64,000 nucleotides of DNA from Pirellula sp. SH-Sr6A (GCF_001610875.1 NZ_CP011272.1:5065988-5129987), one strand, 5' to 3'; positions 14,243-22,021 are shown, numbered from the stretch's first letter. Notes: a model not told the origin generated them from the sequence alone. Translations and numbers: made by a program.

Positions 14243-15928
14243 ATGGCATCCACAACAGCAAAACGCAAGACAACCAAGCCGATCAAAAACAAAAGCACCG
14301 AACCAAAGTGGGAGGAAGTTTCCGGATCCGAACAGCTGCGCGAGCTCGCCCATGCGAATGAAATCCACGACATACCGTTGTCGAAGATCCGGCCGCACGC
14401 GAACAACCGCAAGCTTTGGAATGACAACTCGATCGACGAGCTCGCCGAGTCGATCCACGAGCTCGGACAGCTGGAGCCAGCGACCGTGCGAGCTACGAAT
14501 GATTCAAAGTACCCCTACGAACTGTTAAGTGGCGAGCGACGATTTCGAGCGTTGGGAAAGCTTGGCAAAACATCAATCAGAGCGACGATCGTTTCCGAGG
14601 AAACGCCGGACGCCTTGGTACGCATGGCAGCCGCAAACAGCAACCGGCGTGATCTCGATCCTATTGAACGGGCAGAGCTCATCGTCCTGCTCATGCAACC
14701 CATCGAACAAGGCGGCTCCGGACTCAATAGACTTGCCGCCGGCAAGGCCGTCGGGTTTCAAAGTGAGAGCGGAACGAAGAACGCACTCCGTATGCTTCGG
14801 CTTCCAAAGTCGATTCGTGATATGGTCAAGAACGGAAAGCTAAGTGAACGAGCTGCCAGGAAGTTGATTCCGTTCGTCGACCATGACGAATTCATGAGCG
14901 AGATCGAGTCTGAGTTACGGGACGACGATTCAAGGGCTGATCTCATCGCAGAAGAGGGATGGCCCTATTGGCTCGAGCGACTGTTCGATCAACACACACG
15001 ACCTATGGACGAGCGCGAAAGATCGACGGGGAATCTAGTCCAGGGGTACTGGGGCCATCACAAGATGCTATTCACTCCAACCGAGGAGCAAATGGTGCAG
15101 CTGGTTCCGGCGACATTCAGCGACAACGGCGAGAAGATGGTCGTCACATTCAACTGCGACCTGTGGGACGAACTACAAAAGCCTCTTGTAAAGAGAATCT
15201 TCGAGAAGCGAAACCGACTTCCCAATGGCAAGGTGTCTGCGGGCGATATCGAGAAGCCGCTGTCATCAGAGGACAAAGCTGCCGAAGAGAGCTCAAAGCG
15301 CATTGAAGCAAATAAACGCCTCAAGGACTACTCCGCAAAGTGGGGGTCGATGGCTCTCCGGCTTCAATTGACTCACAGTGCCCTCGGAGCGGACATGATG
15401 ACAACGTTTCCATTCCTTCTCCGGGCTTACCTTCAGTCCAATCGATTCGACCATCTCGCAGATTGGTCGTTCGCGGAATGCGATATCGAAACTAAGCCTA
15501 TCAAAGGTGCTTGGGGACCACCGGCGAAGATGCCAATAACCGCGAACACCACAACGATCGTGTCGATGTGGCGGCTGATGCTTTGGCCGGTGAGTTCGAA
15601 AGAACGATCTCCTGAAGGCCTTTCGGCAAAGGGGGAACTTCCGGACCTTGAGAAGCTTCCGCACATTCAAGATCATTTGGTGAAGGCACTCGCCAAGCGA
15701 TGCTCCGTAGGCATGATTGATTTCTGGCGAGAGGCCCAACAAGAGCAAGGACCGCAGAAGCAACTCCTGGGAGTATGGCTCGGCCGACATACCACAGAAC
15801 AGTTGCTGAAGCTGTGCACCGAACTAAAGCTCCAACCGTCGGTCTCCAAGAAATCGGAACTTGTGGAATTCGTTTTGCGATCGCATGATTCAAAGAAATC
15901 GCTCTCGATTCCAAAGGCAATCGCATGA
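14243..15928 (+). CDS. ParB/Spo0J-like DNA-binding protein (phage type)
   Basis: A 561-residue protein. The N-terminal ParB (CTPase) domain is clear: IHDIPLSKIRPHANNRK, DELAESIHELGQLEPATVR, the nucleotide-binding GERRFRAL near residue 96 and NSNRRDLDPIERAELI. A helix-turn-helix follows (AAGKAVGFQSESGTKNALRML). The C-terminal 300 residues are unlike chromosomal ParB. There is no ParA gene nearby, so it may condense or mark the element DNA or regulate transcription rather than segregate it. Six parS-like palindromes occur in the element, one of them (14591) inside this gene. Confidence 0.82.
   Translation: MASTTAKRKTTKPIKNKSTEPKWEEVSGSEQLRELAHANEIHDIPLSKIRPHANNRKLWNDNSIDELAESIHELGQLEPATVRATNDSKYPYELLSGERRFRALGKLGKTSIRATIVSEETPDALVRMAAANSNRRDLDPIERAELIVLLMQPIEQGGSGLNRLAAGKAVGFQSESGTKNALRMLRLPKSIRDMVKNGKLSERAARKLIPFVDHDEFMSEIESELRDDDSRADLIAEEGWPYWLERLFDQHTRPMDERERSTGNLVQGYWGHHKMLFTPTEEQMVQLVPATFSDNGEKMVVTFNCDLWDELQKPLVKRIFEKRNRLPNGKVSAGDIEKPLSSEDKAAEESSKRIEANKRLKDYSAKWGSMALRLQLTHSALGADMMTTFPFLLRAYLQSNRFDHLADWSFAECDIETKPIKGAWGPPAKMPITANTTTIVSMWRLMLWPVSSKERSPEGLSAKGELPDLEKLPHIQDHLVKALAKRCSVGMIDFWREAQQEQGPQKQLLGVWLGRHTTEQLLKLCTELKLQPSVSKKSELVEFVLRSHDSKKSLSIPKAIA
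14591..14604. repeat. parS-like palindrome inside parB, one mismatch
   Basis: GTTTCCGAGGAAAC; it differs from the perfect palindrome only at a central base. It lies in the ParB coding sequence, a common place for a cognate parS site. Confidence 0.6.
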
Positions 15929-16116
15929 TGCAACGGATTCGAATGCTATATCACGTTCCTGCGAAGCGAGGCGGAAGAGTACTCTACACAGGCGGACTTG
16001 GAGGACCACGGTATGGGACCATCAAGTCCGCAAGGGGCGGCTACATTCGCATTCTGTTGGATGGTGACAAGTGGGCTGGCTGCTACCATCCGACGTGGAA
16101 GCTGACGTATCTTTGA
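15925..16116 (+). CDS. Small hypothetical protein
   Basis: A 63-residue protein whose ATG overlaps the parB stop (ATGATG). It is rich in glycine, arginine and tyrosine (VPAKRGGRVLYTGGLGGPRYG) and looks like a small beta-structured protein. The overlap suggests coupled translation with the ParB-like protein. No family recognised. Confidence 0.55.
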   Translation: MMQRIRMLYHVPAKRGGRVLYTGGLGGPRYGTIKSARGGYIRILLDGDKWAGCYHPTWKLTYL

Positions 16117-16137
16117 GTCGATGCGGCAACTGAGCAC

Positions 16138-16401
16138 TTAAAGATTCTTATTCCCGTCGAGTGCTTCTTCTACTCGTTGCTTCCATTCAGACTTCGGAAA
16201 GCTACGCGCGTACAAGAACGCAATTAGCTCACCAATTCCAAACCCGCCACGGCAATTCCCTTCTATTAAGGCTTGCTGTGGCTGGAACACGTGCGAGTAG
16301 ACTTCGTACGCTGCCATGTGCACCGGGTCTCCTATCGTCGAGCGCTCGTTTCGCCTTGGAACGGGTTGCACTGGTCGGTCGAGTATCTCTCGTGGCATCA
16401 T
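16138..16401 (-). CDS. Hypothetical small protein
   Basis: An 87-residue reading frame starting 14 bases after the stop of the membrane protein upstream. It has a natural-looking composition (HMAAYEVYSHVFQPQQALIEG, IGELIAFLYARSFPKSEWKQRVEEALDG), while the in-frame extension upstream is arginine/serine-rich and looks like the shadow of the other gene. It ends convergently with the parB operon. No clear ribosome site and no recognised family. Confidence 0.45.
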   Translation of the reverse strand: MMPREILDRPVQPVPRRNERSTIGDPVHMAAYEVYSHVFQPQQALIEGNCRGGFGIGELIAFLYARSFPKSEWKQRVEEALDGNKNL

Positions 16402-16414
16402 TGCTTGCTGACGG

Positions 16415-16816
16415 CTATTGATTTCGGAACCGTCCAGATTCAACAATCGGAATGTTTGCCTCCGTGGGAACGTAGATGATTTGCTCGACCTGCCCCGACT
16501 TGACCGCATCAGCAAATGCACCGATGAACTCTTGTGTTCGATACTCGGGATACTTCTTCGAAGCTTCACCAACAATCGCGATCGCCTCGGCTCGGAGCTT
16601 GGCAGATTCCAATTCGGCCTTGGCTTGCTCAATCTGAATTTGCTTCTCTTGCTCGGCTCGCATAAGAGTAGCCTTGCCGCTCTGACCCGATCGCCAGACG
16701 GCGTAGGTAGGAAAGAACCACAGGCAAAACGACATGAATGAGGCACCCAGGAACAGGACTGCTCCTGAAACAATGAAGAAACTTCCTGCCTCGGATTGAT
16801 TCGAACTAGAACTCAT
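16415..16816 (-). CDS. Membrane-anchored coiled-coil protein
   Basis: From the ATG at 16816 (GGAG 6 bases upstream) the product has 133 residues: one transmembrane segment near residues 12-38 (FFIVSGAVLFLGASFMSFCLWFF) and then a long charged helix (RAEQEKQIQIEQAKAELESAKLRAEAIAI). The helix resembles the C-terminal coiled coil of SPFH/prohibitin-type proteins, but the SPFH domain is missing. It could be a superinfection-exclusion, lysis or membrane-organising protein. It belongs to the minus-strand cluster that opposes the parB operon. Confidence 0.6.
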   Translation of the reverse strand: MSSSSNQSEAGSFFIVSGAVLFLGASFMSFCLWFFPTYAVWRSGQSGKATLMRAEQEKQIQIEQAKAELESAKLRAEAIAIVGEASKKYPEYRTQEFIGAFADAVKSGQVEQIIYVPTEANIPIVESGRFRNQ

Positions 16817-16892
16817 GACAACTCCATTAAATGCAAACAAAAGCTTCTGGTACTGAAAGCGACAACGAAATCACCAACCAAACATGCGATGA

Positions 16893-17033
16893 TCAAGACC
16901 GCTTCTTTTTAAGTCGAACGATTTTTTGCACCTCAGCGAGAATCAAGTCATTAACTTTGCTGATTTTTCGCTCATGCTCCGTCATCTTTGACTTGCGAGA
17001 TATCCTACTCAAGAGCCACATAACACACCGCAT
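16893..17033 (-). CDS. Very small basic protein
   Basis: A 46-residue reading frame (or 50 from an ATG at 17045) with AAGGA about 10 bases before its ATG. The sequence MRCVMWLLSRISRKSKMTEH is followed by a lysine/arginine-rich helix ending in IVRLKKKRS. It lies in what otherwise seems a 311-base gap in the minus-strand cluster (16817-17127). The basic C-terminus would fit a nucleic-acid or membrane-surface interaction. Support is limited to composition and the ribosome site. Confidence 0.4.
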   Translation of the reverse strand: MRCVMWLLSRISRKSKMTEHERKISKVNDLILAEVQKIVRLKKKRS

Positions 17034-17127
17034 ATTCTTGGTCATCCTTCGAACAAAATGAACTGGGTGGTCTATTGATTACTTTTGGGCAATTCATCCC
17101 TTTCCAACTCAGCAATCTCTATAGTTC

Positions 17128-17436
17128 TCAATTTATAGTTGCCCAACCCTCATGAAGCGGGTAACTCGCTGTTACAGTTGATGCCTTTGTAAGGCAACGA
17201 AACTCGACACCTAGCATCGAACCGTTTATCTCGACCCAAATCTTCTCAGCAAGTTCGATCGCTTCTAGCATCTTGCCTTGATACGCAAGCAACTCGGCAG
17301 GTCGCAACCTTTCGTCGCAAGGCTTCGCCCAAATCTGCCAATCTGAGCTGCTCACTTTCCGGCGCATCTGCAGCGTTGTATAGGATTCGGTGTACTGCCG
17401 CACTTTCACTCTCCAACTCTGAGACTTGAACCGCAC
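17128..17436 (-). CDS. Hypothetical protein
   Basis: A 102-residue frame from a GTG two bases after the stop of the preceding minus-strand gene. The C-terminal half (LLAYQGKMLEAIELAEKIWVEINGSMLG) has good protein character. A competing frame (17246-17467) covers much of the same DNA, but its start overlaps the preceding gene and its composition is less convincing. Function unknown. Confidence 0.45.
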   Translation of the reverse strand: MRFKSQSWRVKVRQYTESYTTLQMRRKVSSSDWQIWAKPCDERLRPAELLAYQGKMLEAIELAEKIWVEINGSMLGVEFRCLTKASTVTASYPLHEGWATIN

Positions 17437-17438
17437 TA

Positions 17439-17690
17439 CTAGGAACGCGACAATTCACTATACGCACGCTCCAGTTTATGAAACCTTTCTAGGCTCCTCT
17501 CAGCCTGACTGAGTCTGTAGCGAGTGCGATCCAAATCGGCGTCTACGTCACGCAAATGGTCGCACTTTTGCTGACAAAGCGATTTCCAATAGTGGCGACT
17601 CAGCAGACTCCATCCAAAGACGAAGATCACCAAGCTTAACACCAGAACACCAATGATTTCCACGTTTTGCTTCTCCCTTTCCGGTACCAC
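17439..17690 (-). CDS. Small membrane protein with coiled coil (spanin-like layout)
   Basis: An 83-residue protein with a transmembrane segment near residues 11-30 (IIGVLVLSLVIFVFGWSLL) followed by a heptad-like charged helix (DHLRDVDADLDRTRYRLSQAERSLERFHKLERAYSEL). This single-anchor-plus-coiled-coil design is that of inner-membrane spanins, which help disrupt the envelope at lysis. No outer-membrane lipoprotein partner is seen nearby, so the lysis role is only a suggestion. Confidence 0.55.
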   Translation of the reverse strand: MVPEREKQNVEIIGVLVLSLVIFVFGWSLLSRHYWKSLCQQKCDHLRDVDADLDRTRYRLSQAERSLERFHKLERAYSELSRS

Positions 17691-17723
17691 GCCAATTGGC
17701 AGGTGTTAGGACCTTGACTGATA

Positions 17724-18104
17724 TCAATAGACGGTGGTTTTGCATACAGGACATCGATATCGAAGGTCAGAAAACTGCTTCTCCTCTCCCCCGACGGAAA
17801 GAAGCCTGATCATTTGCCTCTTAGAATCGTGGCATCCCACGCAAAACGGTCCGTCTCCTTCCTTGGTGAAATAACAATTGTCGCGAGCAACCACACTCGG
17901 TGGCGATTGCAGTTCCTTAATGGTTCTTGCCATCTCTCGATTTTCTTCGATGAGGTCAGCCGCCTGCAATCTGATATCCGCAAGCTGAAGCCTTAGATCG
18001 GCGATTGCATTCTTGAGGTCAGCCAAACTCGCCGCCGATGAAAACTCAAGTATCTTCCCCGCAACGCCAATGGCCGCTTGCACGGCTCCCATCAAAGCTT
18101 CCAT
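17724..18104 (-). CDS. Coiled-coil protein with C-terminal zinc ribbon
   Basis: From the ATG at 18104 (AAAAGGA 8 bases upstream) the product has 126 residues. The first part is a hydrophobic and then charged helix (LADLKNAIADLRLQLADIRLQAADLIEENREM). The C-terminal part has two cysteine pairs, CVGCHD and CPVCKT, in a zinc-ribbon arrangement, preceded by the single cysteine of DNCYF. Small mobile-element proteins of this layout are common and uncharacterised. It may form oligomers through the helix. Confidence 0.65.
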   Translation of the reverse strand: MEALMGAVQAAIGVAGKILEFSSAASLADLKNAIADLRLQLADIRLQAADLIEENREMARTIKELQSPPSVVARDNCYFTKEGDGPFCVGCHDSKRQMIRLLSVGGEEKQFSDLRYRCPVCKTTVY

Positions 18105-18259
18105 AGTTAGTTTTTCCTTTTGCACGGCAATTTACGTTGAGATTTTCGACAGCTGAACAAAGGGGTTCTAGTTTTCCGGTTCGAAGCATACTCAATGATT
18201 GAGCAAGTTCGCGATACTTCATTTACCAATAGTTTGCTCACTAGCAAGCCTGATCGCCG

Positions 18260-18463
18260 TCATTCTCCCGCCTGAGGGACTCGCATTGAAATCTTGGTCT
18301 TTCGACCATGATAGTTTTCTTCGACAGAGACAAATGAAGCGCCAACGCGTCGAGCTGCTTCAATACACTCGGAAAGTACAGACCAAATTGAATCTGGTTC
18401 AGCGGGAGGAGAGAACTCACGAAACCCTCTCGGAAGCTCTCGTATGGATTCAACTCTTTTCAT
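18260..18463 (-). CDS. Hypothetical small protein
   Basis: A 67-residue frame on the minus strand, matching the direction of the cluster. It has a balanced composition (EPDSIWSVLSECIEAARRVGASFVSVEENYHGRKTKISM). A competing plus-strand frame (18199-18579) is less protein-like. The ribosome site is weak (GGAC). No family recognised; the surrounding 18126-18572 shows nothing else. Confidence 0.4.
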   Translation of the reverse strand: MKRVESIRELPRGFREFSPPAEPDSIWSVLSECIEAARRVGASFVSVEENYHGRKTKISMRVPQAGE

Positions 18464-18572
18464 GTTGTTCGTCCGATTCTGTATTGGAGTATTCTTGGAA
18501 TTATACGTTCAAATCCAACAGGTGCGGAAGAGCGACTTCTCCGAATCGTGTTTTCCCTACTTGGATTAATGG

Positions 18573-19289
18573 CTACTGAGATTCTTGATTGGTCGAGAGG
18601 AGTCTCTCAACAATGCTGTCGCAGTAGACTTGATTGAGTTCGATTCCAACAGCTTCAATACCCAACTTCTTGCAGGCAACCAGAGTGGTTCCACCACCTG
18701 CGAACGGATCCAATACGGTCTTAACCCCTGCAGCGAATCCAATGCACCATTCAATCAGAGCCAATGGCTTTTGCGTTGGATGAACGCGAGCATCGCGATT
18801 GGCTTTCGCTCGATGGTAGGTGAAGATGCGTGACGCCTTCCAGAAGTTGGTCCACGCAAACTCACAGTCTGCGAGGGAGAAGTTCCTCTGACCTTTGTCC
18901 CAAACCAACCATCTCATCGATGGAGTGAGCAGGTCGCTAAAGTAGTTGCCGCCCCAAATGATCTGATGCTTGCACCGCTCCATCATGAGGTTGAAGCATG
19001 ATGCTGGCGGCCGTTCGCGGTCCCAGTCCGTGTCTCCATAATCTCTCCATGTCCCCTTACCCTTCTTCGCTTGCTTCCTCCCACCGCAGTTGTCAGCTCG
19101 AATGCCATAGGGTGGATCGGTGAGGAGTAGATCGAAGTTGACGAGATAGGGAAGGACGTGACGGCAATCAGCATGGTAGAGCGTGATTCCGCCCGACGAG
19201 TAATAAGGCTTGATGGGAAGTTCAGGTCGCTTGGCAGGCTTCCAGCTCTCGGTGGACTTAGACAACAAAGCAGCGGCAGACGATGCCAT
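18573..19289 (-). CDS. DNA methyltransferase (adenine N6 / cytosine N4 type)
   Basis: From the ATG at 19289 (GAGGT upstream) the product has 238 residues. Catalytic motif IV DPPYG is at residues 58-62 and the S-adenosylmethionine motif I DPFAGGGTT is near residue 195, after it, which is the beta-class order. HPTQKPLALIEWCI is the usual motif X region. No restriction enzyme is adjacent, so it is an orphan phage methyltransferase that may protect phage DNA from host restriction or mark it. It is the first gene of the minus-strand cluster. Confidence 0.92.
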   Translation of the reverse strand: MASSAAALLSKSTESWKPAKRPELPIKPYYSSGGITLYHADCRHVLPYLVNFDLLLTDPPYGIRADNCGGRKQAKKGKGTWRDYGDTDWDRERPPASCFNLMMERCKHQIIWGGNYFSDLLTPSMRWLVWDKGQRNFSLADCEFAWTNFWKASRIFTYHRAKANRDARVHPTQKPLALIEWCIGFAAGVKTVLDPFAGGGTTLVACKKLGIEAVGIELNQVYCDSIVERLLSTNQESQ

Positions 19290-19333
19290 GATAAACCTCG
19301 CTTGGATCGAACTTGATGCAGACTCATGATGAA

Positions 19334-19361
19334 CGTTAACGAACGACAAAGAGCGTTAACG
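19334..19361. promoter_or_regulatory. Two GTTAAC palindromes 20 bases apart
   Basis: CGTTAACG occurs at 19334-19341 and 19354-19361, exactly 20 bases apart (two helical turns), in the region between the divergent methyltransferase and late operons. Such a phased pair fits cooperative binding of a dimeric repressor controlling one or both directions. The rest of 19290-19566 shows no gene. Confidence 0.45.
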
Positions 19362-19566
19362 TTGCGGCTGTATCGTCCACCTCTCAAGGTGAGTTCAATG
19401 TCACCTGAGGAATCCGACCAAAGAATCTACCGCGGTTGCCCTCACATGCGGAACGAGGCTGACGGCCGAACTCCGAGACGGTAGGGGGGCAAAATCTTAG
19501 CGTCCGCGAATTAGCGTTGACCGCGTAGCAGGCGCGCACATTTTTGAGAGTGTTTTAGGGGGGGGT

Positions 19567-19608
19567 GTTTAGGTACATTGCAACCACTCCCCTCGCCCTT
19601 TGTATACT
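19567..19608 (+). promoter_or_regulatory. Candidate late promoter, copy 1
   Basis: GTTTAGGTAC followed by TTGCAA (-35 like, 19578-19583) and TATACT (-10 like, 19603-19608) with a 19-base spacer. The same GTTTAGGTAC-x-TTGCAACC block with a TGTATA-type -10 recurs at 31542. It stands before the operon that runs from the HTH gene into terminase. Confidence 0.6.
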
Positions 19609-19627
19609 CCTCGCCGGATTCTTAAAC

Positions 19628-19816
19628 GTGAGATCTCGTCAGTGGCAAAGGTTCAAGGCTGGGCTCCAACGTAAGCAGCTCAGCAATCTCGATCGAATTC
19701 GAGTTGTTGCTGCCTATAGGGCTGGCAGTCGATCGGTTGATATCGCAAGACAATTCGGAATACACCGCGCTACGGTCTGGAGAATCTCAAGGGTTCTTAC
19801 GAAACGAAAGAGGTGA
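19628..19816 (+). CDS. Small Hin/transposase-type HTH protein
   Basis: From the GTG at 19628 the product has 63 residues; an in-frame GTG at 19565 would run through the promoter. The C-terminal half, LDRIRVVAAYRAGSRSVDIARQFGIHRATVWRISRVL, is a helix-turn-helix of the kind that ends Hin/Gin resolvases and begins IS transposases. It may be a stand-alone regulator of the late operon. The protease gene follows after four bases. Confidence 0.6.
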   Translation: MRSRQWQRFKAGLQRKQLSNLDRIRVVAAYRAGSRSVDIARQFGIHRATVWRISRVLTKRKR

Positions 19817-19820
19817 GAAG

Positions 19821-20951
19821 ATGCTGCGCGCTGCAGTAATCGGTGCAATCGTTCTGATGGCATCGACGGCCTTTGGCCAACAACGAGTGCTGGACTGTCC
19901 GACGGGAAAATGCCCACTTGTTGCGGCTCCGCCCGCCATCGTCAGCAGCGGAGCTGCGATCACGATCGCCACGCTCAATGCCGAAGACTCCAAAGACTTA
20001 TCCAGCTCGAATCAAATTCGTTCTGAATTAGCGAGCGCTGGAGGAGGCGATCCCTTCGAACAAGTGATCAGGGCAACGGTTCGCGTAACCGTCAGCGGTG
20101 TGTGTGGGAGTGGAACCGTAGTAGGGCGGGACAAATCCGGCCGAGCCTTGATCCTTACGAACGCCCACGTCGCGGGGACCACGAAAGGTCGGACTGTCAA
20201 TGTTGAACGTTGGGAAACCAACGGTCGAAGCGAGAAAAGCACCGCATCGATTATTGCCAGTGGATATGGCCGCGGAATGTCGCTGGACTTTGCAGTACTC
20301 CGCGCAGCAGATGGATTCGCGGGCGACGTGAAGCCCGTGCCTATGGCGAATCGGCAGCCGGACACTAGCACTCTGATCACGACCTACGGGTGCCCCCGGT
20401 GTGAATGGCCATCGTTGCAAGTACTGCGGCTCAATCGATCGGAGGGGCAAATTCTCACTTGGCACCCGGAGGCAATTGGCGGCCGATCCGGATCGAGCGT
20501 GATCGATTACACGGCAAATGGTCCGGAGGTTGTTGGTCTTCTCACATGGGGCGGTGGTGGGGAAGGCTTAGGTCAATCCATGCCTTTCGTCCTGAATGCT
20601 CTCCAAGGTCGCTTGCCAAAAGCTCTCGAGTCGCTGCCCCCCTATGCAAAAGAGGTGAGCGATTCCGCGGAAACGCGTTTCGTTCGAACCGCTTGGCCGA
20701 CGCAGGATATTGAGCCAGGCGATGAGGATCTCCTCGAGAACGTAACTGGTGGCAAACTCGGGAGGAAGCCCCCAAAGGAGAAGCCTCCCGCCGAACCGGA
20801 CGCGGGGATCTTGAATCGCAACCCGGATCGCCCAGTGGTTCAATGGATGGGTAGCATACTTCTATTCGCCCTAGCATTCGGATTCGGACTCTTCAACGGT
20901 GCAGTACTAGGCTTCGTCTTCAAGGAGAGAATCAGCAAATGGTTTTTGTAA
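19821..20951 (+). CDS. Exported, membrane-anchored trypsin-like serine protease
   Basis: From the ATG at 19821 (GAGGTGAG upstream) the product has 376 residues. A signal peptide (AAVIGAIVLMASTAFG) precedes a chymotrypsin-fold domain with a readable triad: H116 in ILTNAHV, D156 in SLDFAVL and S223 in GGRSGSS. A proline/lysine-rich linker and a C-terminal transmembrane segment (MGSILLFALAFGFGLFNGAVLGFVF) follow. The layout predicts an active domain outside the cytoplasm held at the membrane. It overlaps the desaturase-like gene by 13 bases. It is not the prohead protease, which is encoded later. Confidence 0.82.
   Translation: MLRAAVIGAIVLMASTAFGQQRVLDCPTGKCPLVAAPPAIVSSGAAITIATLNAEDSKDLSSSNQIRSELASAGGGDPFEQVIRATVRVTVSGVCGSGTVVGRDKSGRALILTNAHVAGTTKGRTVNVERWETNGRSEKSTASIIASGYGRGMSLDFAVLRAADGFAGDVKPVPMANRQPDTSTLITTYGCPRCEWPSLQVLRLNRSEGQILTWHPEAIGGRSGSSVIDYTANGPEVVGLLTWGGGGEGLGQSMPFVLNALQGRLPKALESLPPYAKEVSDSAETRFVRTAWPTQDIEPGDEDLLENVTGGKLGRKPPKEKPPAEPDAGILNRNPDRPVVQWMGSILLFALAFGFGLFNGAVLGFVFKERISKWFL
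20661..20674. repeat. parS-like palindrome, one mismatch
   Basis: GATTCCGCGGAAAC, identical to the copy at 9744 and one base from the perfect palindrome. It lies in the serine protease coding sequence. Confidence 0.55.
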
Positions 20952-21439
20952 CCGAGCTTTTGGTAGCTTGGTTGCTCGCTGATTTTCTCTCGGGTGTCTG
21001 GCATTGGATCGAGGATCGCTACTTCGAAGAATCCTGGCCGATCATTGGCAAGTACATTGCCAAGCCTAATACCCTGCACCACGCACAACCAGCTGCATTC
21101 CTGCAGAACGGCTATTGGACACGGAATTGGACAACCATCCTTCCGGCAGCAATCGCATTCGCACTGTATCCCTCGTTGGTGTTCGTATTCGTTTCTCAAG
21201 CAAACGAGATTCATGCTTGGGCTCACCAAAAATGCAGCCCATTCATTCGCATGCTTCAAGAGGTTGGTGTACTTCAGAGTCCTCGGCATCATGGTGAACA
21301 TCATCGGAGCCCGTTCGAAGTTCGATACTGTGTTATGTCAGATTGGCTGAATCCATTTCTAGACTCGATTGAGTTTTGGCGATGGTGCGAATATCTACTC
21401 CGCCCTTTCATCCGTGTGAAAGACGATAGGACAGCATGA
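20939..21439 (+). CDS. CarF/TMEM189 (plasmanylethanolamine desaturase) family protein
   Basis: A 166-residue membrane protein. Histidine clusters match the CarF/TMEM189 desaturase family, which forms the vinyl-ether bond of plasmalogens in bacteria and animals: GVWHWIEDRY (H22), HHAQP (H47-H48), NEIHAWAHQ (H92, H96) and HHGEHHRSPFEVRYCVMSDW (H117-H118, H121-H122) followed by NPFLD. These residues bind a di-iron centre. Membrane stretches lie near 1-20 and 65-87. The length is close to that of the catalytic domain alone. It is coupled to the serine protease before it and to the next gene by ATGA. Such an enzyme in a phage late operon is unexpected. Confidence 0.8.
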   Translation: MVFVTELLVAWLLADFLSGVWHWIEDRYFEESWPIIGKYIAKPNTLHHAQPAAFLQNGYWTRNWTTILPAAIAFALYPSLVFVFVSQANEIHAWAHQKCSPFIRMLQEVGVLQSPRHHGEHHRSPFEVRYCVMSDWLNPFLDSIEFWRWCEYLLRPFIRVKDDRTA

Positions 21440-21753
21440 CTCTCGAAGAGAAACTGAAGGAATGGCATCGCTGCAATACGAAGCGACTTGAACACTCGCG
21501 TGAAGCGAAGTCTCTCCAGAGTCGCTGCGAGCAGCTCGAGCTAGATTTCGAGGCAGAGCTGATACGCTCAAATCGAACATCGATTGTGCGTTATGGATTT
21601 ACGCTTTGCTGGGCTAAAGGCAGGGCATCCGTCGCATGGGCCGACGAATACCTAAAGGCCTTTGGGCCTGAGAAAGTAACCAAGCTGAAGCTGCAAGCGG
21701 CCGCGGAAGCATCGAAGGTGCTTTGCATTGAAGCTCCACAAAGCGTTGGCTGA
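21436..21753 (+). CDS. Hypothetical protein
   Basis: A 105-residue protein with an ATGA overlap with the desaturase-like gene. The first 50 residues form a charged helix (LEEKLKEWHRCNTKRLEHSREAKSLQSRCEQLELDF); the rest is mixed. It resembles small DNA-packaging-region proteins in size and place, but no family is recognised. It overlaps the HNH gene by 26 bases. Confidence 0.65.
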   Translation: MTLEEKLKEWHRCNTKRLEHSREAKSLQSRCEQLELDFEAELIRSNRTSIVRYGFTLCWAKGRASVAWADEYLKAFGPEKVTKLKLQAAAEASKVLCIEAPQSVG

Positions 21754-22021
21754 CCGCGCACGTCGACTTCATAAACGTTCCGCCGTTCGCAGAAACAGTG
21801 CGAAGCGTGGCTACGATCGACAGTGGAGGAACGCCCGCATCGGCTTCCTCCGCGAGCACCCGTTCTGTGTGAACTGTGCAAAAGACGATCGCTACATCGC
21901 TTCCACAATTGTCGACCACATAACTCCCCATCGTGGCGATGAAACTCTGTTCTGGGCCCGATGGAATTGGCAAGCACTCTGCAAGCGATGCCACGACCGC
22001 AAGACCGCACAAGGTGAATAG
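21728..22021 (+). CDS. HNH endonuclease
   Basis: A 97-residue protein starting at TTG. The HNH core is clear: CVNCAKDDRYIASTIVDHITPHRGDETLFWARWNWQALCKRCHDRKT, with two CxxC zinc pairs and the VDHI-x-P-H-x-G-D motif. Small HNH nucleases next to terminase genes are known to be required for DNA packaging in HK97-like phages. It is followed directly by the small terminase gene, which fits that role. Confidence 0.9.
   Translation: MKLHKALADRARRLHKRSAVRRNSAKRGYDRQWRNARIGFLREHPFCVNCAKDDRYIASTIVDHITPHRGDETLFWARWNWQALCKRCHDRKTAQGE

Noticed and set aside
18199-18579. 126-codon plus-strand frame between two minus-strand genes
   Set aside because: Opposite to the cluster direction, no ribosome site, poor composition; the minus-strand 67-residue frame is better.
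19565-19627. Earlier GTG start for the small HTH gene
   Set aside because: It would place the start inside the promoter-like block that is shared with 31542; GTG at 19628 fits better.
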